Shown: piece by piece, positions 17,096 to 26,369 of the stretch | Layout: each line of letters opens with the position of its first letter | Numbering within the stretch: position 1 is the first letter of the stretch | Assembly: GCA_958296135.1 (NCBI GenBank) | Contig: CATQHZ010000001.1 | Location: forward strand, 4,774,001 to 4,838,000 | DNA length: 64,000 nt | Reading direction: 5' to 3' | Origin: an uncultured Poribacteria bacterium | GTDB lineage: Bacteria > Poribacteria > WGA-4E > WGA-3G | Position numbers and translations under genes: made by a program | The notes under the pieces: generated by a model | The model's database searches: none | Seen by the model: only the letters and a program-made list of their open reading frames with translations | What the model was told of the DNA's origin: nothing

Positions 17096-17604
17096 CCACC
17101 ACGGCGAAAATTCTCTGGCACAAGATAGGACCGGTCCAAAACCCACTGCCGCGGATTATTTTCAATATACGCACGAAACGCTCCCAAATCTGACGCATCG
17201 CGGATAACGTGCTCATGGAAACCCGGCTGCCACAACTTTTTACTAAAACGCCGCCAGCCCGCCGATGAAACTCCCCGAATATACGCACGCGTCGTAACAG
17301 ACTTAAAATAATTCACAATCTCCAGCAAGGACACCGCCGGAGAAGACTCCCGCAAAATAAATAAGATACCGTGGAAATGATCCGGCATCGCCTGACAAAA
17401 ATCCATCTGGAGATGTGGATACCGATGCCGCAATGCTGCCCACTGCCTTTCAAGCATGCTCGCAGCATCGTTTAAGATGAGCGCACCATCGCTGAGACCG
17501 CCGAAAAGGCAGGAGCGGTTGCGGGTAGCAAGGGTAACAAGGTACGCCCCCGGCTGGGAATAGTCGTATGCAGTGAGATGCGGATTTTTGCGTGATTTTT
17601 TCAT
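17065..17604 (-). CDS. REP-associated tyrosine transposase (RAYT)
   Basis: A 179-residue Y1/HUH-fold transposase-like protein of the IS200-related RAYT (TnpA_REP) family. It has the HUH motif MPDHFHGIL and the catalytic-tyrosine helix FRAYIENNPRQW, with typical GAYLVTLATRNR at the start and WQPGFHEHVI before the Tyr. The ATG at 17604 is used; a TTG at 17610 is possible. No ribosome site is strong. It is flanked on both sides by REP-like palindromes, and its last codons overlap one. RAYTs cleave and move their cognate REP palindromes in Gammaproteobacteria. That this one handles the local arrays is inference from position. Confidence 0.9.
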   Translation of the reverse strand: MKKSRKNPHLTAYDYSQPGAYLVTLATRNRSCLFGGLSDGALILNDAASMLERQWAALRHRYPHLQMDFCQAMPDHFHGILFILRESSPAVSLLEIVNYFKSVTTRAYIRGVSSAGWRRFSKKLWQPGFHEHVIRDASDLGAFRAYIENNPRQWVLDRSYLVPENFRRGGGKGKGPLEP

Positions 17605-17627
17605 AAACAAAAACGGCCCCTTAAACC

Positions 17628-18530
17628 GTACAAAAACGGCCCTTGAACCGTAGCGCGAGGGCCCGGCGATCGCGAATCGCCGAGGGTTCCCCTCGCGATC
17701 GTGGATCGAAACAAAAACGCCCCTTTTACCGTAGCGCGAGGGCCGTTACGCCGAAACTTTGTCATCTCTGCAGCCTCGCTGCAGAGATGTCCACTGTCCC
17801 TCGCGATCGTTGATCGAAACAAAAACGCCCCTTGAACCGTAGCGCGAGGGCCGTCACGCCGAAACTTTGTCATCTCTGCCGCCTCGCTGCAGAGATGTCC
17901 ACTGTCCCTCGCGAACCCTCGACCCAAACAAAAACGGCCCTTCCACCAAAACAAAAACGGCCCCTTTTACCGTAGCGCGAGGGCCGTTACGCCGAAACTT
18001 TGTCATCTCTGCCGCCTCGCTGCAGAGATGTCCACTGTCCCTCGCGATCGTGGGTCGAGCCGAAGAACCTCCCCTCATTCCGTCTTGATAGACCTTAGCA
18101 TGGCGAGGCACAAGACCTCGCCCTACGGACTAAGGGGCCCTTTCCCTCGCGAACCCCATCGATAGACCTTAGCATGGCGAGGCACAAGACCTCGCCCTAC
18201 GGACTAAGGGGCCCTTTCCCTCGCGAACCCCATCGATAGACCTAGCATGGCGCAGCACAGGACCGCGCCCTACGGTTCAAGGGGCCCTTTCCCTCGCGAA
18301 CCCCATCGATTGACCTTAGCATGGCGAGGGACAGGCCCTCGCCCTACGGTTCAAGGGGCCCTTTCCCTCTGGCATGGCGAGGCACAAGACCTCGCCCTAC
18401 GGTTCAAGGGGCCCTTTCCCTCTGGCATGGCGCAGCACAAGACCGCGCCCTACGGTTCAAGGGGGCCCTTTCCCTCTAGCATGGCGCGGCACAGCACCGC
18501 GCCCTACGGACTAAGGGGCCACCCCTTAAA
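17628..18530. repeat. Largest REP-like mosaic array
   Basis: About 0.9 kb without genes. The left half has plus-type units: one with the CGGCGATC inner module and three with the GTCATCTCTGC inner module, near 17660, 17740, 17840 and 17970. The right half is a run of seven reverse-type units (18090-18515), each with AGCATGGCG or GGCATGGCG and a CGCCCTACGG arm. Stems vary with compensating changes (GGCGAGG/CCTCGCC, GGCGCGG/CCGCGCC). Confidence 0.85.
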
Positions 18531-18532
18531 AC

Positions 18533-18571
18533 AAAAAGCGCGGGCAATTTCATAAGAAATCGCCCGCGCTT
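18533..18571 (-). terminator. Rho-independent terminator of the 1252-residue protein gene
   Basis: The hairpin arms AAGCGCGGGCAATTT and AAATCGCCCGCGCTT (one mismatch) are followed on the minus strand by TTTTTGTTTT, 30 bases after the stop codon. Confidence 0.85.
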
Positions 18572-18600
18572 CGCGTTAGATGAGCTCTCCCTGAGAGAGA

Positions 18601-21600
18601 CTACTCACGATATTTCAATGCACCCCAGGTGGTCGTCGCTTTCCCTGCAGCACCCACATGCCCGTAAAGACGCGTGGTCCGCAAGGTCTGACGATCTCCA
18701 TCCAAGGAGACATCTTCGATTTGATAGAAATACAGAACATTCGGTTTGGCACTGGTGTCCGTCCACGTATACGTGTTCTTCTCACCCGTCGTGCCCGCAC
18801 CCGGAATCAACTGCGAATTGATCTTCGTGAACTCGCCTGTCCGAGACGCGCCACGCAGAATGTTAAACCCTGCATTGTCTAACTCAGACTCCGTCGCCCA
18901 CGTGATGACAACAGCACCCGCATCGTTACGCTTCGAGTAGAAACTCGACAACTGAACAGGCAGCGGACCGCCCGGCGTATAACCCGGTGTGCCGATATCG
19001 TCTTCATCGCCGTAGTAGAGGGTCTCAACACCCACTTCGCCACCATTCGTGTTGACCGCGGAACGCCATGCATCATCTTCCGTGCCATCACCTTCGGTGC
19101 CACTCACGCGGACCATGGAACTACGGCCGCCCTCTTCAAGGTTACCACCCTTCAAGGGCCAATTCGGTGCGGCGTTGCGCTTGTCGTCAAGGTTACCCAC
19201 CTCATCTACCATCACCTTATCAGGATCGGAGAGGCTGATGTAGAACCCAATGGTACTCAGCACGGCATCCCGACGACTTGTCATTTCTGCCGTATCGCGG
19301 AGACTCCGGGTCGACCAGATGCTGATAATCCGATCTCTCGGGAACCGCTTGTCGTCGTTGGAATCACCAGACGCACTCACAACCAGAACGGTCTGATTCG
19401 GCTGGATCCGCACGTCAGGCAGTCTCAACTCATAGTCAAACTTGACATTCAGGTCCTCCGAAGCATCGCTGACGTTCCGGACATTCAGTCTCCAACCATT
19501 TAACTTGACAGCCTGCGTCTTGGAGGGGTTATACAGCTCGATCCACTGCGGCACGCGGCCATTACCTGTGCCGAACATAATCTCGCTGATAACAACAGGA
19601 TCGGAGGCCGTGAGATCTTTGACTTTATCCTTCACGGCACCGTTGTCGTAACCCGGTGTACCGCTATTCATCGTAGTCGCAGCCCGGTCTATCCCGAGAC
19701 CCGTCACGCCGCCATCATGCTTCCAAGCATCGGCGTGGTCAAGGTTCTTGCCCTTGTCACGAACCCAGGTGTTGCCATTGCTCTCATTGAGATCGTTGGT
19801 TTGAATCGCCTCCCAGACTTTCAGCGGCCAGACTTTGGTACCCCGAGCATCATCGCTGAGGTTCAGATTCCCGATATGCCCAGCGATGTCAACAATCTTC
19901 TCATCTGATCCGAGCTTTTTCTCCGTCCGAAGGACGAGGAGGTAATTCTCTTTCGGAATATTCAGACCGCTGTCAATATAGAATTGCGTCGGCAAACCGT
20001 TCGCATTGCTACTCGGATTGTCAACGTTCTCACCCGCGGAGAGTGAAGTCTCGGACGGATCTTCATTGACAACCATCAGGAAGCCTTTCGCGGGAACCAT
20101 AATGTTCTCATCGCTCTCAAACGTAAACAGTTCGACGTCTTTATCATTACCAACACCGGTAACTTTGCTCAACACCCAGCCGTTGATTTTGACATCGGCA
20201 CTGCCAGGGTTGTAAAGTTCAAGCCAGTCGTCTTTCTCGCTGCTGCGGTTAGCAACCTCGTTGAAAACAACCGACTTGCTGATGCTCGTCTTGGTAATCT
20301 GCACCACCGCGCTTGTGCCCGGTGTGCCGAGACGAAGACCGCTCATGTTACGGCGGGGAGCCTTAGAAGCCTGCCAACTGCCGGATCTCGCACCGTCAGG
20401 AACCGCCCCTAATTGCTTATTCCGATTCTTAGCCGCGTCATTGGCATCATGTACCTTAGCGACATCAACGTAATTGATCTTACGCTCCATCGAAACGAGT
20501 TGACGTGCAGATACAACCACCGTCGCCTCTGTACGCCCACCTTGCCCGTAGGCACCACCGGCTACGTCGGAAACCTGCCAATAATTTTCGCCTAATCCCC
20601 AGTTAGTCAATTTATCAACCACTGGCGCAGCGGTAGTCGTGGCAGGGCCCGCTTTATCTGCGGGAACCGCAAGCATCGTAGCACCATTACCACCGTCTGT
20701 AAACTCAACTGTAAGCATGCCGGTGATAGCACTCGCTGTGGTATTATAGATTTCAATCCACTGGCTGTTCGTTGAAGGATTCTTCGAGGCATCGTTACCC
20801 CACATCAACTCACTGATAACGAGATCTTTCACATTCGCCCCAGTGAATTTCAGATCTATAGCACCACCACTGCCGGTCGCAAGGAAGTCACTCAGATCGA
20901 CCCAAGCTTCGTCTGCAACGTCCACGGGTGTGAGACCCGTAATACCGGAATCGTTAGGAGACTTCGCAAGCACCGTCCAATCATTAGCCGGAACTGTGAC
21001 CTGGACACTAAATCCTTTTCTTCCTGTCGGAAGCGACGTGCCAATTCCAGTCGGTGTCGTGGTAACAGGCACTGTAGTAACGGTAACTGTAAACGGCTTT
21101 GAGATCGCGGCATTACCGAGACCCGCTGACATCACACCATCTGCCTTCACTGTGACTGTCACAGGAGACTTCCGATCAGCCGCGTCCGGCAGCACAACCA
21201 TCGCAGTGTAGATAGCTTTCACGTCAGCCGTAGGAGGCATCGTTAGATCTCTGCTCAGACTACCTTCTTCAAGCGAACCGTTAGTAACGGTAATATCTGT
21301 CGCCTGTAAGCCATCGTTGGCACCGGCTCCCGGTTCCGCTGAAAGTTCAAACGTTACAGGAAATTTAAGCGTCATCGCATCAATCGGCACCGTAACCGTA
21401 GAATTAATGGTCACCGTCGGACGAGGGTTAATCGTGACATCCTCCGTCATCGCAGGATCGAGCTTGTTCCCGTTCACATCAGCGACAGCATCCTTCTTCA
21501 CCCCGACTGTCACCTTCGTGGCACCGTCAGCCGGATTGATGACAACAATAAACGTAGGTGTGCCCGCTGCAGCACCAGGTTTTGCCCACGAACCTACAAC

Positions 21601-22359
21601 TTCTGAAGGATCATCAGCACCTGAGGCAGGCGCAGGCGTGGTTGCAATGCTAACATCATCAGCATGAGCAAACCCAGCAGCTCCAGTCCCGAGGGGCTCG
21701 GAAAACTCAAACTCTAACTGAAAGATATCGTCAACACCCATGCCACCAGTAACGCTAATCGCCGACGCAGTACCTCCCGTGTTTGCTCCTCCGGTTATTG
21801 TTACCGTCGGTTTCAGCGTATCAAGGCTATCGTAAGCAATCGTCGCCACCACGCCAGTAGCGTCATACGTGTTAGTAGGAGCGGCATCTTCTTCAAACTC
21901 TACGCTGCCAGTAACAAAGGCTCTAAGACCAATGATGAGATTGCCCTTCTCATTGGTGGGAACTGCTACAGTCACTGTAAACGTCGTTCCTAATCCCGCT
22001 GTCGGCGTGCTATCCGTTTTCGCGAGCTCAGAACTTGTAGGCCGACGACTCTCACTGCTACCGTCTTCCTTATTAAAAGTGACTATAATATCTTCGACAC
22101 CAAATCCATCCACAGTAGTAACAGCAGCAGTCTCACCTGCCTTAGTCTCACCTGCCACCTTCACTGCTGCAGTGAAGGTGATTGTGGCTACAACATTGCC
22201 GCTCATAGCGGTCGCCCCCGCCGCGGGCGTTGTCTGTACTACCGTCGGTGTGCCTCCCAGGGCGGCATGCACGTCCACCACTGGAGCCGCGAGGAAGGTA
22301 ATTCCTGCGATCAGCAGTAAGACAAAGAAACTCGGTAAGGAAAGTAATTTCCTTTCCAT
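18601..22359 (-). CDS. Large secreted protein with lamin-tail-like domains
   Basis: A 1252-residue protein with a signal peptide (residues 1-33, ending VDVHAALG). Residues 35-450 are Ig-like beta domains rich in T, V and A (SbsA/Big-like). At about 515, 696 and 923 come three segments of lamin-tail type (ISELMWG then QWIEIYN; FNEVANR then DWLELYNPG; ISEIMFG then QWIELYNPS). The C-terminus from about 1133 (LPVQLSSFYSKR to the end) resembles FlgD-like/sorting domains. There is no membrane anchor or LPXTG. GGAGG lies 8 bases before the ATG. It has an exceptionally elaborate upstream region (tandem consensus promoters, long leader) and its own terminator, so it is probably highly expressed. A surface-layer or matrix role is inference. 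Confidence 0.85.
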   Translation of the reverse strand: MERKLLSLPSFFVLLLIAGITFLAAPVVDVHAALGGTPTVVQTTPAAGATAMSGNVVATITFTAAVKVAGETKAGETAAVTTVDGFGVEDIIVTFNKEDGSSESRRPTSSELAKTDSTPTAGLGTTFTVTVAVPTNEKGNLIIGLRAFVTGSVEFEEDAAPTNTYDATGVVATIAYDSLDTLKPTVTITGGANTGGTASAISVTGGMGVDDIFQLEFEFSEPLGTGAAGFAHADDVSIATTPAPASGADDPSEVVGSWAKPGAAAGTPTFIVVINPADGATKVTVGVKKDAVADVNGNKLDPAMTEDVTINPRPTVTINSTVTVPIDAMTLKFPVTFELSAEPGAGANDGLQATDITVTNGSLEEGSLSRDLTMPPTADVKAIYTAMVVLPDAADRKSPVTVTVKADGVMSAGLGNAAISKPFTVTVTTVPVTTTPTGIGTSLPTGRKGFSVQVTVPANDWTVLAKSPNDSGITGLTPVDVADEAWVDLSDFLATGSGGAIDLKFTGANVKDLVISELMWGNDASKNPSTNSQWIEIYNTTASAITGMLTVEFTDGGNGATMLAVPADKAGPATTTAAPVVDKLTNWGLGENYWQVSDVAGGAYGQGGRTEATVVVSARQLVSMERKINYVDVAKVHDANDAAKNRNKQLGAVPDGARSGSWQASKAPRRNMSGLRLGTPGTSAVVQITKTSISKSVVFNEVANRSSEKDDWLELYNPGSADVKINGWVLSKVTGVGNDKDVELFTFESDENIMVPAKGFLMVVNEDPSETSLSAGENVDNPSSNANGLPTQFYIDSGLNIPKENYLLVLRTEKKLGSDEKIVDIAGHIGNLNLSDDARGTKVWPLKVWEAIQTNDLNESNGNTWVRDKGKNLDHADAWKHDGGVTGLGIDRAATTMNSGTPGYDNGAVKDKVKDLTASDPVVISEIMFGTGNGRVPQWIELYNPSKTQAVKLNGWRLNVRNVSDASEDLNVKFDYELRLPDVRIQPNQTVLVVSASGDSNDDKRFPRDRIISIWSTRSLRDTAEMTSRRDAVLSTIGFYISLSDPDKVMVDEVGNLDDKRNAAPNWPLKGGNLEEGGRSSMVRVSGTEGDGTEDDAWRSAVNTNGGEVGVETLYYGDEDDIGTPGYTPGGPLPVQLSSFYSKRNDAGAVVITWATESELDNAGFNILRGASRTGEFTKINSQLIPGAGTTGEKNTYTWTDTSAKPNVLYFYQIEDVSLDGDRQTLRTTRLYGHVGAAGKATTTWGALKYRE

Positions 22360-22403
22360 TTAATTTACCTCCGTAAAGAGTATAAAAACTAGAATTAATC
22401 ATT

Positions 22404-22540
22404 ATTATTGGGTTCAGCCGGCTTCTAACGCGTGAGCTCGGTGTCGCCCAATAATCCTCAGGGATTTAGAAGATTCGCTCATGTCGGCTTTCGCCGTGTT
22501 GAGGTTTCTTCATCGTCAACTAGAGAGCCAATCTCTCTAG
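22404..22540 (-). promoter_or_regulatory. Three-hairpin 5' leader of the large secreted protein gene
   Basis: Read on the minus strand: a perfect 8-bp hairpin CTAGAGAG/CTCTCTAG (22540-22520); a hairpin with the tetraloop stem CGGC-GAAA-GCCG flanked by CTCA/TGAG (22503-22478); and a 9-bp stem ATTATTGGG/CCCAATAAT (22455-22404) enclosing 34 bases. The start codon follows 45 bases later. No known riboswitch consensus is recognised. Confidence 0.5.
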
Positions 22541-22915
22541 CGTCATCTAACAAAGTTCTCCAATTCTCCGTATTGCGGTTGCGCTCAGTCGATTGCAACC
22601 TACGGGGTCTTGGGTATATGGTTTTTCGGGTTTAGTCTTGCGCGTTCGTGTGTCCGTTGCTTACGATTTATGCGTAGCCGTTGACACGGGTTAGTTCCGC
22701 GCGGTCTGCCCTATTTGGGCGGTCCAGTTGCGGCGATTTTATGCGCGATGCCAAACCTTAGACACATTCTCTACAATCTCTAAAACGTGAGTTGTGAAAA
22801 ATCGGTTACAAAAAAACACACAAAAAATGTGGATTTCCGATTTTCTGCTCGATTTCAGAGGTTGGGTGGATTTTGCGCGTCAATCCTCTCGCGTTTTCCA
22901 CCGTAATTATGGTTA

Positions 22916-23186
22916 ATTATACCACAAAAGTGGGTAGATGTCAAATTTTTTTAGAAAAAATCTGCATCGTTAGTTAATGTATCACATTTTGCGGTTTTTT
23001 GTCAACAATTTTCCGTTGGGCGGGAGTTCGTATTCAGGACAGATTGCTATAGTTGTCCGTTGCTCGCGCGTGCCGGCATGGAAAACTGATACGTTAATTA
23101 TACCTAGAAAACGGTTTGATGTCAAATTTTTTTAGAAAAAATCCACATCATTTAAGATTGTATCACAATTTAAGTGATTTTATCAA
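22916..23186 (-). promoter_or_regulatory. Four tandem sigma70 promoters in a duplicated cassette
   Basis: On the minus strand: TTGACA-17-TATAAT (22944-22916), TTGACA-18-TACATT (23005-22976), TTGACA-17-TATAAT (23125-23097) and TTGATA-18-TACAAT (23186-23157). Both consensus promoters are preceded by the same A/T-rich block (TTTTTTCTAAAAAAA), like an UP element, so a roughly 180-base two-promoter cassette is duplicated. The next gene downstream is the 1252-residue protein. The rest of 22541-22915 shows no gene. Confidence 0.7.
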
Positions 23187-23373
23187 GCAAATTCATCAAA
23201 AAAAGTGATATGGAGTCAAAAATCCGTTAGATTTCCCTTAAAAAGTTGTCATCGTCGCCTATTTTCGCATTTTTTACAATTTTTGTCAAGAAAAAAAGCG
23301 AAAAAAGCGAAAAAAGATGCGAGGGTCATTTTTCCAAGAAAGTGTATCATGAAAAAAGCCATCATCATTTATG

Positions 23374-23402
23374 ATTCTATCATTTTCCCGCGTTTTCGTC
23401 AA
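23374..23402 (-). promoter_or_regulatory. Further upstream promoter candidate
   Basis: TTGACG (23402-23397), 17 bases, TAGAAT (23379-23374), reading in the same direction as the tandem promoters. The surrounding 23190-23450 is A/T-rich and has no gene. Confidence 0.4.
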
Positions 23403-23454
23403 GAAAAAAATTGTGTGGCGCGGATACGTTCAAAAACCGCCCCTAACGCAAGAA

Positions 23455-23665
23455 ACGGCCCCTTGAACCGTAGCGCGAGGGCCCGGCGATCGCTAATCGC
23501 CGAGGGTTCCCCTCGCGATCCCCCGACCGTCTCAAAAACGTCAATTAAACCACAGCGCAAAAGCCCATCCCTCGCAGCCCCTTCGATAGACCTAGCATGG
23601 CGGAGGAAACCCTCGGCGATTAGCGATCGCCGGGCCCCCGCCCTACGGACTAAGGGGCCCTTGCG
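23455..23665. repeat. REP-like units between promoter region and small gene
   Basis: A plus-type unit with the CGGCGATC/GATCGCCG-type inner module (about 23468-23520), and a reverse-type unit carrying the same inner module in opposite orientation (about 23590-23660). Confidence 0.75.
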
Positions 23666-23669
23666 CTCA

Positions 23670-24035
23670 TTACGAACTCTCAACACCGTTCGGCGGCGGC
23701 TCGTCAAACGGTTCACCCTTCTCAGCCGCAGCGATGCGCCGTTCATACCACGCGTTAGCGGCCGCCTGTTCCTCCTGCAGCTGCGCGACAACACCGGGGT
23801 CTGTCCCATTAGGCATCGGTTCGTCAAACGGCGCGCCAATTTGCTCAGCGTGGAGACGGCGTTTGTTCCAAGCCTGCAGCGCCTCGCGTTCTTCCTGTAA
23901 CCGCGCAATGGTCTCGGCAGCACGGCGGTTCTCTTCAGCAGCCGTGCGTATCGCCGCTTCCGCAGCAAGTCGGCCTTCGCGCTCCTCGCGAATCCTACCA
24001 TCGCGCCATTCACGATACCGGTCATGAAGCATCAT
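23670..24035 (-). CDS. Small charged helical protein with two WNxRR/EPxP motifs
   Basis: A 121-residue protein from the ATG at 24035 (AAGGAG 8 bases upstream; a GTG at 24044 is possible). The N-terminal 55 residues are a charged helix (REEREGRLAAEAAIR). Then come two copies of the window-wide motif: ALQAWNKRRLHAEQIGAPF-DEP and ANAWYERRIAAAEKGEPF-DEPPP. There is no signal or membrane segment. It is related to the two near-identical genes at 26009 and 26874. The function is not recognised. Repeats lie directly on both sides. Confidence 0.65.
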   Translation of the reverse strand: MMLHDRYREWRDGRIREEREGRLAAEAAIRTAAEENRRAAETIARLQEEREALQAWNKRRLHAEQIGAPFDEPMPNGTDPGVVAQLQEEQAAANAWYERRIAAAEKGEPFDEPPPNGVESS

Positions 24036-24049
24036 CAGAAACACTCCTT

Positions 24050-24690
24050 AGCCCGTAGCGCGAGGGCCTGTCCCTCGCGATCGTTCATCGAAACGAAAAC
24101 GGCCCCCTTCCACCATCGCGCGAGGGCCGTTACGGTCACGTCTACAGTTGTCCCTCGCGAGCGTTCATCGAAACGAAAACGGCCCCCTTCCACCGTCGCG
24201 CAAGAGCCTCTCCCGCGCCGCCCATCGATAGACCTAGCATGGCGGAGGACAGGCCCCCGCCCTACGGACTTAGGGGGCCCCTTGAACCGTAGCGCGAGGG
24301 CCTGTCCCTCGCGATCGCTAGACCGAAACAAAAACGCACCGCCTACCGGCGCGCAAGAGCCTGTCCCGCGCGAGCCCCTTGATAGACCTAGCACGGCGGG
24401 GGACAGGCCCCCGCCCTACGGACTTAGGGGTCCCTTCGCACCGTAGCGCGAGGGCCCGGCGAGCGCGAATCGCCGAGGGGAACCCTCGCGAGCGTTCATC
24501 GAAACGAAAACGGCCCCCTTCCACCGTCGCGCAAGAGCCTCTCCCGCGCCGCCCATCGATAGACCTAGCATGGCGGAGGACAGGCCCCCGCCCTACGGAC
24601 TAAGGGGCCCTTAAACCGTAGCGCGAGGGCCCGGCGAGCGCGAATCGCCGAGGGGAACCCTCGCGAGCACTCGATCCAAACAAATTTGTG
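24050..24690. repeat. REP-like mosaic repeat array
   Basis: At least nine palindromes. Inner modules seen are the short CCTGT loop, the CGGCGAGCGC module and the GTTACGGTCACGTCTACAG module. A block of about 120 bases (GCGTTCATCGAAACG to the reverse unit AGCATGGCGGAGGACAGG) occurs twice, near 24160 and 24490. Confidence 0.8.
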
Positions 24691-24768
24691 TTACAGTTTA
24701 CGTTATTTGCGGCGAAAAATCAAGGGACATTCGCACCGGCACGGAACAAAACGGGCCTGCTAGCGCGC

Positions 24769-25233
24769 CTATCCCCCAACTTCCTGTAGCCATGTGTATG
24801 GATTTTCGACGCGCACGCGAAGATGCTCGTGGGACCGTTTCGCCCTCTTAAGCAATCCATCGTCCGTTGTGAGCAAGACATCCGCGCCGCCGCTCTCTGC
24901 ACACGCAATATGCAAGGCATCAAACCACGGGAATCCTAGCCATTCCAGTTGGACGGCCCGGGCGGTTTCCATCTCACCAACGCGAACCGTTTGATGCGCC
25001 GTATTCAGTTTGGTATTGATGGTATTACGCTGTGTCACATTAGGATTCTGGGCAACTTCATTTGCCAAAGCATCACTCACAATCCAATGTAAGTGCCCCG
25101 TGGAGAAATAAGCATTGAGTCGCTGAAATGCCTCGGTCTCTTGGCGCACCCGATCTTGCGTCTGATCGTCAAAGGGCCGCCCCAAGCAGCACGTATCCAG
25201 ATAGATGTTCTGGTGGTGGAACTGACTTTGCAC
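24769..25233 (-). CDS. PIN-domain ribonuclease-like protein
   Basis: A 154-residue PIN fold: the first acidic residue in IYLDTCCLGRPFDD, the Glu in ALANEVAQ, then FDALHIACAE and the last acidic pair in LLTTDDGLL. These are the usual metal-binding positions of PIN toxins (VapC-like), which cut RNA. The gene starts 8 bases after the stop of the upstream helical gene, the usual layout of antitoxin followed by toxin, so a toxin-antitoxin or related pair is likely. A GCGCGCCTAT repeat end lies just downstream of the stop codon. Confidence 0.88.
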   Translation of the reverse strand: MQSQFHHQNIYLDTCCLGRPFDDQTQDRVRQETEAFQRLNAYFSTGHLHWIVSDALANEVAQNPNVTQRNTINTKLNTAHQTVRVGEMETARAVQLEWLGFPWFDALHIACAESGGADVLLTTDDGLLKRAKRSHEHLRVRVENPYTWLQEVGG

Positions 25234-25241
25234 GAGTCTGC

Positions 25242-25826
25242 CTATTCCTTTCCGCTGCGCTGCTTCGCCTTGCGTGCCTCAAAAATTTGCGCGAGGAATT
25301 CTTCCTTACTGATCTGACTCAGCCATTTGCGCCGTTCTAAGGTGTAGTTGCCGGTGCCCGGGGTGCACAGCAGAGACAACCGAAACAGGCCCGGGAGCCC
25401 CAGTTCTTTTGAAACCGCATCAAGCCCGAGTTGATGCACCTCACAATCTGTCAACTGACTAATGTCTTTCGGAGGTTCATTGACAGCGCGGCTTGCATGG
25501 CATTCGCGCAAGGAATCCACTGAATCCCTCTTTTCGTCGCTCGTGCAGGAAGCATGTTCCACGACATCAACCCCCTCTTGCAGGGGGTTTCCGCCTTGCA
25601 CCGTCGGTAACAACTGTTCGCGTTGACAAAGGGAAGCCTGCATCCCACGCATCAGCGTTGCCTTCTCCAACTCATCTACCCATTCACGGCGTTTCGCCGC
25701 CTTGTCGCCCATACCGGCTTTAGCAAACGCCAGAAACCGCTTTAGCCCAAAGGGGCCTAAGGTCTCCAAAAGTGTATCAAGTATCAGTTGATACCACTCC
25801 GGATCTGTCATTTCAAGTCTATTCAT
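25242..25826 (-). CDS. Helical partner of PIN protein with internally repeated domain
   Basis: A 194-residue protein from the ATG at 25826 (GGAGG 9 bases upstream). Two homologous helical units are visible: residues about 10-58 (LILDTLLETLGPFGLKRFL, then RREWVDELE) and about 130-185 (LGLDAVSKELGLPGLFRLS, then RRKWLSQIS). They are joined by a linker that includes a CCCCCTCTTGCAGGGGG palindrome in the DNA. It lies 8 bases upstream of the PIN gene and is probably its antitoxin or regulator. The fold is not one I recognise. TTGACA-18-TAAAAT precedes it. Confidence 0.7.
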   Translation of the reverse strand: MNRLEMTDPEWYQLILDTLLETLGPFGLKRFLAFAKAGMGDKAAKRREWVDELEKATLMRGMQASLCQREQLLPTVQGGNPLQEGVDVVEHASCTSDEKRDSVDSLRECHASRAVNEPPKDISQLTDCEVHQLGLDAVSKELGLPGLFRLSLLCTPGTGNYTLERRKWLSQISKEEFLAQIFEARKAKQRSGKE

Positions 25827-25848
25827 CCTCAATTACCTCCTATTAATT

Positions 25849-25878
25849 ATTTTACTTTAAGTTGCCACCGAATGTCAA
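25849..25878 (-). promoter_or_regulatory. Promoter of the PIN-pair operon
   Basis: TTGACA (25878-25873), 18 bases, TAAAAT (25854-25849), 23 bases before the ATG. Confidence 0.5.
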
Positions 25879-26008
25879 ACAGCCGAAAGCGTGGGGCCAC
25901 GGGCAGGGAGAGGCCGGTTTTCTTCACCGTAGGGCGGAGGCCGTTACGCCTTCAGTCTGTCATCTCCGCCGGTTTTCCTGCAGACATGTCCACTGTCCCT
26001 CACGAGCA

Positions 26009-26347
26009 TTACGAACTCTCAACACCGTTCGGCGGCGGCTCATCAAACGGTTCACCCTTCTCAGCCGCAGCGATGCGCCGTTCATACCACGCGTTGGCAG
26101 CCGCTTGTTCTTCCTGCAACTGCTCAAGAACAGGAGAACCCGTCCCATTAGGCATCGGTTCGTCAAACGGCGCGCCATTTTCTTGCGCCCGGAGACGGCG
26201 TTCGTTCCAAGCCTGCTGAGCACCGCGTTCTTCCTGTAACTGTGCGACAGCCGCGCGCGCCGTTTCCTCCGCAGCGTGGAGCCGCGCTTCCAGCTCGCGC
26301 CGACGTGCCGCCAATTTTTCGCGATACCACTCATGTAACATCATCAT
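26009..26347 (-). CDS. Small charged helical protein with two WNxRR/EPxP motifs (copy 1)
   Basis: A 112-residue protein: basic/acidic helix, then QQAWNERRLRAQENGAPF-DEP and ANAWYERRIAAAEKGEPF-DEPPP. AGGAG lies 5 bases before the first of three ATGs. It is nearly identical to the gene at 26874, and its upstream 230 bases are duplicated as well, so a block of about 580 bases was copied. There is no transmembrane segment. The middle of the protein differs from copy 2 (TGSPVLEQ against TDPGVVAQ). The role is unknown. Confidence 0.65.
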   Translation of the reverse strand: MMMLHEWYREKLAARRRELEARLHAAEETARAAVAQLQEERGAQQAWNERRLRAQENGAPFDEPMPNGTGSPVLEQLQEEQAAANAWYERRIAAAEKGEPFDEPPPNGVESS

Positions 26348-26369
26348 TAAAACTCCTGTGGAGAAGGAG

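Noticed and set aside
13365-18530. CRISPR array
   Set aside because: The repeats are palindromes in both orientations with irregular spacing and repeated interiors. There are no unique spacers of constant length and no cas genes.
22404-22540. Cyclic-di-GMP riboswitch, suggested by the GAAA tetraloop stem
   Set aside because: The conserved core segments of that class are missing, so it is left as an unnamed structured leader.
23205-23900. 231-residue plus-strand open frame
   Set aside because: It runs through promoters, REP-like DNA and the antisense of a real minus-strand gene, with low-complexity translation and no ribosome site.
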